Assembly (NCBI GenBank): GCA_903881475.1
Contig: CAIRTK010000006.1
Coordinates: 1 to 38,343, forward strand
Reading direction: 5' to 3'
DNA: 38,343 nt
DNA from: an uncultured Opitutia bacterium
GTDB taxonomy: Bacteria > Verrucomicrobiota > Verrucomicrobiia > Opitutales > Opitutaceae
A program made the translations under genes and the position numbers. Shown piece after piece: positions 24,451-32,777 of the stretch. The stretch's first letter is position 1. Each line of letters begins with the position of its first letter. The notes beneath the pieces are model-generated. The model had not been told where the DNA came from, ran no database searches, and worked only from the letters and a program-made list of their open reading frames with translations.

Positions 24451-27012
24451 GTGAAAAACTCCCCCACTTCCTGGCCGGTCCTCAAGTCGTACGGCGGCGA
24501 ACATCTCGCCCGGATTGCGATGCCGCTCGGCGGCATCGGCACGGGCACCGTTTCGCTCTGCGGATGGGGGGCGTGGCGGCACTGGGAGGTGATGAACCGG
24601 CCGGCGAAGGGATTCACCCCCGCCGGGCAGGCCGGGGCTTCGGGGTTTTTCGCCGTGCGCGCAGCGCGGCGCGGTGAGTCGGCGGTCACGCGGCTGCTGG
24701 AGGGACCGCTGCCCGTGGCGGAATGGGAAGGGGACGAAGGTTCGCCGGCGCGTCAGGCCGGCCTGCCGCGGTTCCGCCGGTGCACCTTTCGTGCAGCCTA
24801 TCCGCTGGCGCAGGTCGAGCTGGCCGACGACGCCATGCCGGTGACGGCGGTGGTGCAGGCCTTCAATCCGCTGATCCCGGGCGATACCGCCCGGAGCAGC
24901 CTGCCGGTCGCGCTGGTGCGGGTGACCCTGCGCAATCCCTCGCGGGCCCCCGTCGCTGCCTCCGTAGCCGCGGTGCTGCCCAACTTCATCGGCAGCGACG
25001 GCTTTGCCGTGAAGCTGGATGAATTCCGGGGAAAAACGTTCCCGACCGGTTCGGCGGGCAACCGCAACGCCTGGCGCGAGTCCGGCGGCCTGCGCGGGAT
25101 TGAGCTGAGTTCGGAGGGCGTGGCCCGCACGCACGCCGCGTGGGGCACGATGGCGCTGGCCACCACGGCGCGCCGCGGCGTGACGCACCGCACGGCCTGG
25201 GCGGATTACGGGTGGAACGATGCGCTGCTGGATTTCTGGGACGATTTCGCGGCGGACGGGAAGCTGGAGCTGCGCACGGCAAAGACCGACACGCCGACCG
25301 CCTCGCTCGCGGTGGCGCTGGAAATTCCACCCATGGGCGAGCGGAGCGCGGAGTTTGTCGTGGCGTGGCATTTTCCGAACCGCGAAAACTGGGGCCACGG
25401 GCCGGCGCATGTGCCGGCGATCGTGGGCAACCATTACGCGACGCAGTTTCCCGATGCGTGGGCTGCGGCCGGGCAGGCGGCGCAGCAGTGGCCGGCGCTG
25501 GAGCGCGACACGGTCGCCTTTGTGCGCAGCGTGACCGAGTGCGACTTGCCGCCGGAGGTGCGCGAGGCGGCCCTGTTCAATTTGTCCACGCTGCGCTCGC
25601 AGACCTGCTTCCGCACGGCGGACGGGCGGTTCTTCGGCTGGGAAGGCTGCTTCGACCGGCAGGGCAGCTGCCACGGCAGCTGCACGCACGTGTGGAACTA
25701 TGAGCACGCCACGGCGAACCTGTTCCCCGACCTGGCGCGGTCGATGCGCGAGACCGAATTCTCAGAGTACGCGATGCAGCCGGACGGGCTGATGACCTTT
25801 CGCTTGCCGCTGCCGCTGCGGCCCGTGGCGGGCACCGTGTACGCGGCGGCGGACGGGCAGATGGGCTGCCTCCTGAAACTGCACCGGGAATGGCGGGTCT
25901 CCGGCGACACGGCCTGGCTGCGCGGGCTATGGCCGCGGGCGCGGCTCGCACTGGAATTCGCGTGGCTGCCGGGCGGCTGGGATGCGGACCAGGACGGCGT
26001 GATGGAGGGTGTGCAGCACAACACGATGGACGTGGAGTATTTCGGCCCGAACCCGCAGATGGCGTCGTGGTACCTTGGTGCGCTCCGCGCGGCAGAGGAG
26101 ATGGCGGCGGCGCTGGGGGAAAAGGAGTTTGCGGCGAAGTGCCGCGGGCTGTTCGAGCGCGGGCGCGCGTGGGTGGATGCGAATCTGTTCAACGACGACT
26201 ATTATGAGCACCAGATCCGGCCCGCCGGCACCTGGGACCGGGTCCGGCCCGGGCTGGTGATCGGGCCGGAGAACAAGAATCCCGCCGCCCCGGATTACCA
26301 GCTTGGTGCCGGCTGCCTGGTCGACCAGCTGGCGGGCCAGGTGAATGCGCACTTCGAGGGGCTCGGCCACCTGCTCGACCCGGAGCACGAGCGCGAGGCG
26401 CTCCGGGCGGTGCTCGCCCACAACCGCCGGCACGGGTTCGAGGCGCATTTCAACCACATGCGCAGCTACGTGCTCGGCGACGAGACGGCGCTGCTGATGG
26501 CCTCGTATCCGCGCGGCCGGCGCCCGGCGCGGCCGTTTCCCTACTACACGGAGGTGATGACGGGCTTCGAATACTGCGTCGCACTGCACCTCGCGCAGGA
26601 AGGCATGGTCCGCGACGCGCTGAAGGTCGTGCGCGACATCCGCGCCCGGTACGACGGCCGCAAGCGCAATCCCTTCGACGAGGCCGAGTGCGGCCATCAC
26701 TACGCCCGCGCGCTCAACAGCTGGGGGCTCATTGCGGCGCTGACGGGGTTTCATTACTCCGCGCTCACGGCGACGTTCGTGGTGGCCCCGAGCCCGCGGC
26801 GCGTCCGCTGGTTCTGGTCGGCCGGCTCCGCCTGGGGCACAGTCGAGCTGGCGCCCACGCGCCGCCGCACGAAGGTCACGCTTACCTGCACGGCCGGCTG
26901 GCTGAGGCTCCGCCGCCTCGAGTTAACGGGTTTCGGGGTCGAGGAATTTAAAACCGAGAAAACACTCGCGCCGGGCCGCTCGCTCACGATTGAAATAGCG
27001 CCCGCCGCATGA
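24451..27012 (+). CDS. GH116-type glycoside hydrolase (DUF608 catalytic domain)
   Basis: An 853-residue protein of the glucosylceramidase-like GH116 family. The N-terminal beta-sandwich starts with the glycine-rich AMPLGGIGTGTVSLCGWG, a conserved family motif. The alpha/alpha-barrel catalytic part contains FFGWEGCFD and SCTHVWNYEHATANLFP (412-425 region), and VMEGVQHNTMDVEYFGPNPQ, in which D527 corresponds to the acid/base aspartate (inferred from alignment by eye with human GBA2). Family members hydrolyse beta-glucosides, beta-xylosides or beta-GlcNAc. The start is uncertain: I take the GTG at 24451, because an in-frame GTG at 24397 lies in a repeat. No signal peptide is seen, so the enzyme is cytoplasmic. 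It overlaps the next gene by ATGA, so the two are translationally coupled. Confidence 0.88.
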   Translation: MKNSPTSWPVLKSYGGEHLARIAMPLGGIGTGTVSLCGWGAWRHWEVMNRPAKGFTPAGQAGASGFFAVRAARRGESAVTRLLEGPLPVAEWEGDEGSPARQAGLPRFRRCTFRAAYPLAQVELADDAMPVTAVVQAFNPLIPGDTARSSLPVALVRVTLRNPSRAPVAASVAAVLPNFIGSDGFAVKLDEFRGKTFPTGSAGNRNAWRESGGLRGIELSSEGVARTHAAWGTMALATTARRGVTHRTAWADYGWNDALLDFWDDFAADGKLELRTAKTDTPTASLAVALEIPPMGERSAEFVVAWHFPNRENWGHGPAHVPAIVGNHYATQFPDAWAAAGQAAQQWPALERDTVAFVRSVTECDLPPEVREAALFNLSTLRSQTCFRTADGRFFGWEGCFDRQGSCHGSCTHVWNYEHATANLFPDLARSMRETEFSEYAMQPDGLMTFRLPLPLRPVAGTVYAAADGQMGCLLKLHREWRVSGDTAWLRGLWPRARLALEFAWLPGGWDADQDGVMEGVQHNTMDVEYFGPNPQMASWYLGALRAAEEMAAALGEKEFAAKCRGLFERGRAWVDANLFNDDYYEHQIRPAGTWDRVRPGLVIGPENKNPAAPDYQLGAGCLVDQLAGQVNAHFEGLGHLLDPEHEREALRAVLAHNRRHGFEAHFNHMRSYVLGDETALLMASYPRGRRPARPFPYYTEVMTGFEYCVALHLAQEGMVRDALKVVRDIRARYDGRKRNPFDEAECGHHYARALNSWGLIAALTGFHYSALTATFVVAPSPRRVRWFWSAGSAWGTVELAPTRRRTKVTLTCTAGWLRLRRLELTGFGVEEFKTEKTLAPGRSLTIEIAPAA

Positions 27013-28124
27013 GCCACTCCCCGGTCCCGCCTGAATTTCCCGCCGTCGCCGCCGCCTTTCCGCTGGAAGGCCGGCTGGTCTCCGTGGCACCGCACGGCAG
27101 CGGGCACATCAACGAGACCTACGCGGCGGCCTTCGCGTCGGCGTCGGGCCAGCGCCGCTACATCTTCCAGAAGGTCAACCACCGCATCTTCAAGGACGTG
27201 CCGGCGCTGATGGACAACGTGCGCCGGGTGACGGCACACATCGCGGCCAAGGTCCGCGCCGCGGCCGGCGAAGCGGCGGCGGCCCGCGTGCTCACGCTGG
27301 TCCCGGCGCGCGACGGCCGGGCGTTCGCCCAGGACGTGGGCGGCGGGTTCTGGCGGGTGTACGATTTTATCGAGGGCGCGCACACCGTGGACCGCGTGAC
27401 CAACGAGGCGCAGGCCCGCGAGGCGGCGGGGGCGTTCGGCGAATTCCAGGCCCAGCTGGCCGACCTGCCGGGCGGGCGGCTGCATGAGACGATTCCCAAC
27501 TTCCACCATACCCGCAGCCGCTTCGAGGCGCTGCGCCGTGCCGTGCAGGAAGACCCCGTGCAGCGCGCCGCCGAGGTACGGGCCGAGATCGAGTTCGCGT
27601 TCGCCCGCGAGGCCGACAGCGACGGGCTCCTCACGCTGCTGGCGCGCGGCGAGATCTCGGAACGCGTCACGCACAATGACACCAAGATCAACAACGTGAT
27701 GCTCGACGACACCACCGGCCGCACGGTGGCGGTGATCGACCTCGACACCATCATGCCGGGGCTGCCGCTCTACGATTTCGGCGAGATGGTCCGCACCTCC
27801 GCGAGTTCCACGATGGAGGATGATCCGGATCCGGCGAACATGCACGTGGTGCTGCCGCTATTTCGGGCGTTGGTGGAGGGCTATCTCGGCTCGGAGGTGG
27901 GCGCCGTGCTCAACGCCACCGAGCGGGCGCACCTGGGCTTTGCAGGGAAGCTGATGACCTACGAGAACGGCCTCCGTTTCCTTACGGACTACCTGCAGGG
28001 CGACACGTACTACAAGATCAAGCACCCGCGCCACAACCTGGACCGCTGCCGCACGCAGTTCGCACTCGTCCGCAGCATCGAGGGGGCCCAGGCTGAGATG
28101 AGCGCGATCGTTGAGAACAGCTGA
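27009..28124 (+). CDS. NahK-like sugar 1-kinase (aminoglycoside phosphotransferase fold)
   Basis: A 371-residue kinase resembling N-acetylhexosamine 1-kinase. Visible features are the nucleotide loop PHGSGHINETY (residues 28-38), RYIFQKVNHRIFKDVPALM (50-68) with the ATP-binding lysine K55, the catalytic loop RVTHNDTKINNVMLDD (219-234), and the metal-binding AVIDLDTIMPG (241-251). NahK phosphorylates GlcNAc or GalNAc at the anomeric position, giving a substrate for a nucleotidyltransferase. Its ATG overlaps the GH116 stop (ATGA), so the two are co-translated. This suggests that GH116 releases the sugar that the kinase then activates (inference). The preceding nucleotidyltransferase at 23271 could complete activation. 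Actual specificity for an N-acetylhexosamine is not shown by the sequence alone. Confidence 0.88.
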   Translation: MSHSPVPPEFPAVAAAFPLEGRLVSVAPHGSGHINETYAAAFASASGQRRYIFQKVNHRIFKDVPALMDNVRRVTAHIAAKVRAAAGEAAAARVLTLVPARDGRAFAQDVGGGFWRVYDFIEGAHTVDRVTNEAQAREAAGAFGEFQAQLADLPGGRLHETIPNFHHTRSRFEALRRAVQEDPVQRAAEVRAEIEFAFAREADSDGLLTLLARGEISERVTHNDTKINNVMLDDTTGRTVAVIDLDTIMPGLPLYDFGEMVRTSASSTMEDDPDPANMHVVLPLFRALVEGYLGSEVGAVLNATERAHLGFAGKLMTYENGLRFLTDYLQGDTYYKIKHPRHNLDRCRTQFALVRSIEGAQAEMSAIVENS

Positions 28125-28148
28125 ACGGCCGCCAGCCCATCGGAGGCC

Positions 28149-28244
28149 ACCACGAAACACACCAACTACACGAAAAATCAGGCGCCAGAAACACAGGGCA
28201 CCCGCCGATGGTTTCCCTTTCGTGTAGTTGGTGTGTTTCGTGGT
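28149..28244. repeat. 27-bp perfect inverted repeat element
   Basis: Arms 28149-28175 (begins ACCACGAAACACACCAACTA) and 28218-28244 are perfect reverse complements with a 42-base loop. It lies between the kinase stop (28124) and the PIG-L start (28263) and so could form a strong hairpin in a shared transcript. Tracts of the CACGAAACACAC type are, from general knowledge, widespread in bacterial intergenic regions. The other inverted repeats in this window have different arm sequences. Confidence 0.85.
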
Positions 28245-28262
28245 TAAACCTGCTCGAAATCA

Positions 28263-29117
28263 ATGAAGTTCTCCCGTCCCGACGCCGATGTTTTCATTCC
28301 CGAGCCTGCGGCAGTCACGCCCGAGGTGGCGCTGGCGCGCACGACTCACCTGTGCGTGATCGCGCACCAGGACGACATCGAGATCAACGCCTATCCGAGC
28401 GTGGCTGAATGCTATGGCCGGGCCGACCGGTTTTTCACCGGCGTGGTGGTGACCAACGGCGCGGGCTCGCCGCGCTCGGGACCCTATGCGGTCCACACCG
28501 ATGTCCAGATGCAGGCGGTGCGCCGCGAGGAGCAGCGCGCCGCCGCGCGGCTCGGGAAGTACAACCTGCAGCTGCAACTGGCGCACCCCAGCGCGGACGT
28601 GAAGCAGCCGGGCCACGCCGGCGTGCGGGCCGATCTCGCGGCGATTTTTGCCGGCTGCCGGCCCGAGGTGGTTTATCTCCATCAGCCGGTCGACAAGCAC
28701 GACACGCACGTGGCGGTGCTGCTGCGGTGCCTCGAGGCGCTGCGCACGCTGCCGCCGGCGCAACGGCCGCGACGCGTGCTGGGCGTCGAGGCCTGGCGCG
28801 GGCTGGACTGGCTGGGCGACAACGAAAAGGTCCCGCTCGATTGCAGCTTGCACCCCGAGCTCGCGGTGCCGTTGATGCGCGTGTTCGACTCCCAGATCGC
28901 CGGCGGTAAGCGTTACGACCTCGCCGCCATGGGCCGGCGCGAAGCCAACGCGACTTTCCACACCTCCCACGCGACGGACAAGTTCACGTCCATCGCCTGG
29001 GCGATGGACCTCACGCCGCTGGTGGCGGACGAGAAACTGAGTGTGGCGGAATTTGCACTCGGTGCGGTCGACCGCCTGCGGGCCGACGTGGCGGCAAGAA
29101 TTGCGAAGCTGGGGTAA
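28263..29117 (+). CDS. PIG-L family deacetylase
   Basis: A 284-residue zinc-dependent deacetylase of the LmbE/PIG-L family. The metal-binding motif CVIAHQDDIEINA (31-43) has the conserved AHxDD, where H35 and D38 should bind zinc and D37 should act as base. YLHQPVDKHDTHVAVLL (138-154) supplies the second metal histidine (HDTH, 146-149). Family members remove acetyl groups from N-acetylglucosamine-containing compounds, for example in GPI anchors, mycothiol or bacillithiol, or chitobiose degradation. The position behind GH116 and a NahK-like kinase fits deacetylation of an amino sugar in the cytoplasm (inference). The gap of 138 bases after the kinase gene holds a strong inverted repeat, so co-transcription is possible but not certain. 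The ATG at 28263 directly precedes the conserved N-terminus. Confidence 0.9.
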   Translation: MKFSRPDADVFIPEPAAVTPEVALARTTHLCVIAHQDDIEINAYPSVAECYGRADRFFTGVVVTNGAGSPRSGPYAVHTDVQMQAVRREEQRAAARLGKYNLQLQLAHPSADVKQPGHAGVRADLAAIFAGCRPEVVYLHQPVDKHDTHVAVLLRCLEALRTLPPAQRPRRVLGVEAWRGLDWLGDNEKVPLDCSLHPELAVPLMRVFDSQIAGGKRYDLAAMGRREANATFHTSHATDKFTSIAWAMDLTPLVADEKLSVAEFALGAVDRLRADVAARIAKLG

Positions 29118-29194
29118 TGCAGGGCAGGGTTGCGGTGATGCCGCCCGGCATGGTTACAGCACGCTTCGCCTCGTCGAAGCTAGGATGGCCGAGC

Positions 29195-31249
29195 TTATCG
29201 AATGGTGCCCTGACCGATATACGACCAATCATAACTGGCATCACCGGCCGGTCCCGGGAGCAGGCGCACGATCAATTCGCCGGTTGCGCCCGGCGGCAGC
29301 GCGACGGCGAGTTTTTGCGGGCCGCGGTCAGCTTCATTCGCCCGCGGATTCAGATAGCGGTAATAAAGCCGCTGTTCCTGGCCCTGCGCCGGGCGCAGAG
29401 TGACGGTCAGTTCAATACCATCGGAAGTATGACCATTGGTGTAAGCATCATCCGAGAGTCCGTAGATTGCGGTCAACTGGGTCGCCTTCACGGGAAGCGC
29501 GAAGGTCAGTTCGGTCGTAGAATTGGCCACGAGCATTCGCTGAAAACTGACCGTAATATAGGTGAAGTCATGGGTGGCAAATGCCCGTATGGGCCGGGGA
29601 GAAAAACAGTCGAACTCACTCCGGCGACGAATCTGGCGCGCCAGCAAAACGATCCCTTGATTGGGCACATGCTCGACCGGACTAATCGTGAAATCGGGAA
29701 ATACACTGGGATTAAACCGGTCGCGCAACGCAGCCTGACGCTCCACGGGCACCCAGACGCCCGTGCCCGTCATGTCGTAAAGAAACGGTCGGCTGCCGAG
29801 ATTTAGCGCCGACATGGTGCGATTGATGAGATCGCCGTCACGCCAGTGGAAACCAGCCATGATGACCGCGGCCACCTTGTGGGGGTCGAGCCGGGCAATG
29901 CTCCGCCGCATGGATTCCGGATCCGCTTCCCGGCCGGTCAGGAACATCAGCGCCTTCCGCCCGGAATAGTAGGGCAGCGCCGCATCCCAGTCCTGACCGA
30001 ACACCACGATGATGTCATCGGGCTCGCTGATCGTCCGCACGAGTTCAGTCACGGGCGGAATAGGAACGTTCTTTTTTTGGGCATCGAGGAAGGTACGGTC
30101 AAAAGTGCTGATCTGGAGGCCCATGACCGCTGTCACCACCAGCCATTGCTTCCATTCCGGCAGCTCAAGTTGGTTGAGCAAGCCGATCAAACTGAAGCCC
30201 AATGCGGCGACGAGAAAGAGACTGTTGGCGTAAAAATAATAGTCATGCACCCAGTAGAGATTGGTGAAGATCAACTGGCCCGACAGGAAGGCCGCCAGGC
30301 AGACTAGCACGGTGCGACGGTACTGGCCCCGCCCCATGATGAAGTAGAATGCCAGAAGCAGCAGACCCCCTTCGCCAGCAATCTCATCGGCCCAGACGCG
30401 AAAGGTCTTTGACCAGAACGACCAGGACAGGCGTTGAGCGAGGTCACCGAACGACCAATAGCCGAAGATGCCATCGAGAAATTGGGCGTCAGGATTGAGA
30501 TGACGAATCCTGGCCGAATAAAACACCCACCCGATCATGGCCAGAAAGGGAAGGGCGACGAGCAAGGCGGCCCGGAGCAGGACTTGCCGGCGAAGCATCT
30601 GGCCGGGGGCGCGAAGCGCACCGCAGAGGAAGAACAAAGCGACGATCAGAAAAACGGCGAAGGTGGTGCCCTTGATCATGCCCGCCAGCGAGCCAAAGAC
30701 CATGGCGCCGGCCAGCCACCCCGGACCCGGCCGGCGAAGAAAACGTTCGAAGCAGAGTAGAAACCAGCAGGCCGTGAAAAGCGCCGTCGATTCGATCAGA
30801 ACCGCTCGCGAGTAAAACAAGTACAGGGGACTGAGAAGGAGCAGGGCCGGGAAGAGCAAACGCTGTGCGGCGGTCAGGCGGAAGCGTTCCAGCAGGAGAT
30901 AGCAGGCTGGCAGTACACCCAGGAAATATAGCCAGCTGGTCAGCCGGGCGGCGGCATCAAGGTCAAGCGCGGTGCCGCGCGCGCATAAGGCGGCACTCAG
31001 TTGATAAAGGGGAAACTCGAGCGGTACCTCCCACGGAGGGCCCAGGAGCGGGGTGATGTAATGAACGGAAAGGCCGTCGCGCAGATAATGGTAACTCGCG
31101 ATGGCGGTTTGTACCTGGCGAAACTGGTGGTAGCCCAGCAGGGTGTTATCCCACCCCAAGGTAAAAAAATGGAAATTCAGCAGCAGGGCGGCCCCCAAAA
31201 AGACCAAGCCAAGGCACTGCTGGCGGATGTCACGCCCTGCCGAACTCAT
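29195..31249 (-). CDS. GT-C type membrane glycosyltransferase
   Basis: A 684-residue inner-membrane protein. The N-terminus (LGLVFLGAALLLNFHFFTLG) starts a run of about 11 helices. The first periplasmic loop reads GWDNTLLGYHQFRQVQTA, comparable to the acidic catalytic loop of dolichyl/undecaprenyl-phosphate sugar transferases. LFYSRAVLIESTALFTACWF resembles PMT/ArnT-type helices. The last ~270 residues (from about FDRTFLDAQ) are mostly soluble: an alpha/beta part with DDIIVVFGQDWDAALPYYSG, then a beta-rich tail. The likely task is transfer of a sugar from a lipid carrier to an envelope polymer or protein; no donor can be named. It converges with the PIG-L gene, with 77 bases between stops. 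The sequence is visibly less GC-rich than its neighbours, which hints at separate acquisition. Family assignment is by general architecture. Confidence 0.75.
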   Translation of the reverse strand: MSSAGRDIRQQCLGLVFLGAALLLNFHFFTLGWDNTLLGYHQFRQVQTAIASYHYLRDGLSVHYITPLLGPPWEVPLEFPLYQLSAALCARGTALDLDAAARLTSWLYFLGVLPACYLLLERFRLTAAQRLLFPALLLLSPLYLFYSRAVLIESTALFTACWFLLCFERFLRRPGPGWLAGAMVFGSLAGMIKGTTFAVFLIVALFFLCGALRAPGQMLRRQVLLRAALLVALPFLAMIGWVFYSARIRHLNPDAQFLDGIFGYWSFGDLAQRLSWSFWSKTFRVWADEIAGEGGLLLLAFYFIMGRGQYRRTVLVCLAAFLSGQLIFTNLYWVHDYYFYANSLFLVAALGFSLIGLLNQLELPEWKQWLVVTAVMGLQISTFDRTFLDAQKKNVPIPPVTELVRTISEPDDIIVVFGQDWDAALPYYSGRKALMFLTGREADPESMRRSIARLDPHKVAAVIMAGFHWRDGDLINRTMSALNLGSRPFLYDMTGTGVWVPVERQAALRDRFNPSVFPDFTISPVEHVPNQGIVLLARQIRRRSEFDCFSPRPIRAFATHDFTYITVSFQRMLVANSTTELTFALPVKATQLTAIYGLSDDAYTNGHTSDGIELTVTLRPAQGQEQRLYYRYLNPRANEADRGPQKLAVALPPGATGELIVRLLPGPAGDASYDWSYIGQGTIR

Positions 31250-31494
31250 GCGGTGGACACGGCAGCTTCACCGGCGGGATTTGGCCCTGAGACAACCGGC
31301 GACAACTGAACTCCTTGTCTGACCAATCGGACCGAAAAATTCAGACAAGCCGCAACGTGCATCATGGTTCTCATACCAAGCGGAGAATAAGACTTTCCAA
31401 ACAGAACGATGGCAATCCCGCATCCCGCGTCGCGATGACCGCCTGGCGGCTTTGGGTCACAAATCATAACGGCACGACGACGTGATGCCCGGTC
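31250..31494. other. Gene-free spacer with a short inverted repeat
   Basis: This 245-base stretch between the glycosyltransferase start and the oxidoreductase stop (both minus strand) has no convincing gene. A 9-bp inverted repeat, CTTGTCTGA (31314-31322) with TCAGACAAG (31341-31349), sits in the position expected for the glycosyltransferase promoter. A 73-residue minus-strand reading frame (31246-31467) has no recognisable features and overlaps the glycosyltransferase start, so I do not call it. Confidence 0.5.
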
Positions 31495-32616
31495 CTACAA
31501 CGTCACCACGCGCTGGTCGCGGTACGAGGCCAGCGCGGCGGCGAAGATCTCGTGATGGGCGACAGCTTCGTCCGGCGTGGCGCAGCCGAACCTACCGCCG
31601 AGCAGACCGGCGCGCTCGGCGAGGAAGGCGGCCCACATCTGCTGGAGAATATCGGGGAATCCCGGCTCAAAGATCGCGCCGGTGATGGTCTTGAAGGGCG
31701 TGGCGAAACCGAGATCGGTCTTTTCCCACCATTGCTCCTTGTCGCGGCGGTAGGTCCAGAAGGTCTTGGGTTCCTTCGTGGAAAAGCGCACGCCGCGGTC
31801 GGTGCCGAGCACCTCGATGATCCAGGTGTTGGTCTCGGTGGGCGCGAGCCGCTTCATCTCCAGGGTGAGCGGGGTCGCATGGCCCGCGATGTCGGCGCTG
31901 CAATGCAGGGTGGCGTTATCCCACGTGTCGCACGGCGCGGTGCCGCCCTTGCCGTCGGGCCGTGTGGGGTAGATTTTCTGGAGCTGGGCGAAGACGTTCG
32001 TGGGCTTCCAGCCGAGCCGCAGGGGCACGTGCGCGACGTGCATCCCGAGGTCGCCCATGACGCCGATCTCACCGCAGAACTTCGACTGGCGTTTCCAGTT
32101 GATCGGCTTGGTCGGGTCGAGGTCGCTCGAGTGAAGAAACGCGCAGCGGGCCTCGATCACGCGGCCGAGGTCGCCGCTGGCCGCGAGCTGCCAGGCGCGG
32201 TGCACGCCGGGGAGAAAGGGAAATTCGGATGAGACGCGGACAAAGCGGCCGAGTTTTTTGGCCTCGTCGCGCACGCGGCGCGCGGCGGGGAGGTCGATGC
32301 CAAAGGGCTTTTCGGCGAGGAGGTCCTTTCCGGCCCGCAGCACATCGAGGTAAATCTCCTCGTGCAGGTGGTGCGGCACGGCGGCGTAGACGACGTCGAC
32401 GTCAGCCAGGGCGAGCAGTTCGCGGTGGCTGGTGACGAAGTGCCTCACGCCCGGCACCTGGCGGAACCAGTCGAGCAGGCCCGGCTGCAGGTCGCAGACC
32501 GCGGTGAGCTCGGCGCGGACGGGAAAATCCACGAGCGTGAACCAGCGGGCGAGCGCGCTGGCGGCCTCGCGGCCCATCAGGCCGCCACCGATGATGCCGA
32601 TGCGGACAGGGTTCAT
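31495..32616 (-). CDS. Gfo/Idh/MocA family oxidoreductase
   Basis: A 373-residue NAD(P)-dependent oxidoreductase. The Rossmann motif is VRIGIIGGGLMGREAA (residues 4-19), a normal GxGxxG. DVVYAAVPHHLH leads into the catalytic LLAEKPFGID (99-108) with K103 in the EKP motif. The C-terminal domain has GVMGDLGMHVAHVPLRLGW, where the histidine is in the usual substrate position. The start at 32616 follows directly after a GAAGTTGAAGGTTGAAAG-type leader (32624-32641 on the plus strand). It lies downstream of the aldolase gene on the same strand, with a strong palindrome in the 161-base gap, so the two probably function together in sugar or cyclitol breakdown (inference). Substrate not predictable. 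Confidence 0.92.
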   Translation of the reverse strand: MNPVRIGIIGGGLMGREAASALARWFTLVDFPVRAELTAVCDLQPGLLDWFRQVPGVRHFVTSHRELLALADVDVVYAAVPHHLHEEIYLDVLRAGKDLLAEKPFGIDLPAARRVRDEAKKLGRFVRVSSEFPFLPGVHRAWQLAASGDLGRVIEARCAFLHSSDLDPTKPINWKRQSKFCGEIGVMGDLGMHVAHVPLRLGWKPTNVFAQLQKIYPTRPDGKGGTAPCDTWDNATLHCSADIAGHATPLTLEMKRLAPTETNTWIIEVLGTDRGVRFSTKEPKTFWTYRRDKEQWWEKTDLGFATPFKTITGAIFEPGFPDILQQMWAAFLAERAGLLGGRFGCATPDEAVAHHEIFAAALASYRDQRVVTL

Positions 32617-32665
32617 TCGAATAGAAGTTGAAGGTTGAAAGCTGAATGCTGGTCGGAGGGCGGGA

Positions 32666-32698
32666 GCGAAAGTGTCACGTATTACGTGACACTTTCGC
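32666..32698. promoter_or_regulatory. 33-bp perfect palindrome with TGTCAC-N7-GTGACA core
   Basis: Bases 32666-32681 and 32683-32698 are perfect 16-base reverse complements around one central base. The core TGTCACGTATTACGTGACA (32673-32691) has the TGTCAC-N7-GTGACA layout seen at 2834 and 33645. It lies 50 bases ahead of the oxidoreductase start and 80 bases after the aldolase stop. It could be an operator for a dimeric regulator, or a hairpin in the aldolase-oxidoreductase transcript; no T-run follows, so it is not a simple terminator. Confidence 0.8.
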
Positions 32699-32777
32699 GG
32701 GCGGGAGGCGGAGGTGTCATCGAAACAGCGGGACGATTCGGATCTTTCAACTTCGGACTTTCTACCGCAACGCGCCC

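Noticed and set aside
29117-29806. A 229-residue plus-strand frame starting at the PIG-L stop
   Set aside because: It lies antisense to the C-terminal part of the membrane glycosyltransferase and shows no family features; the overlapping ATG is chance.
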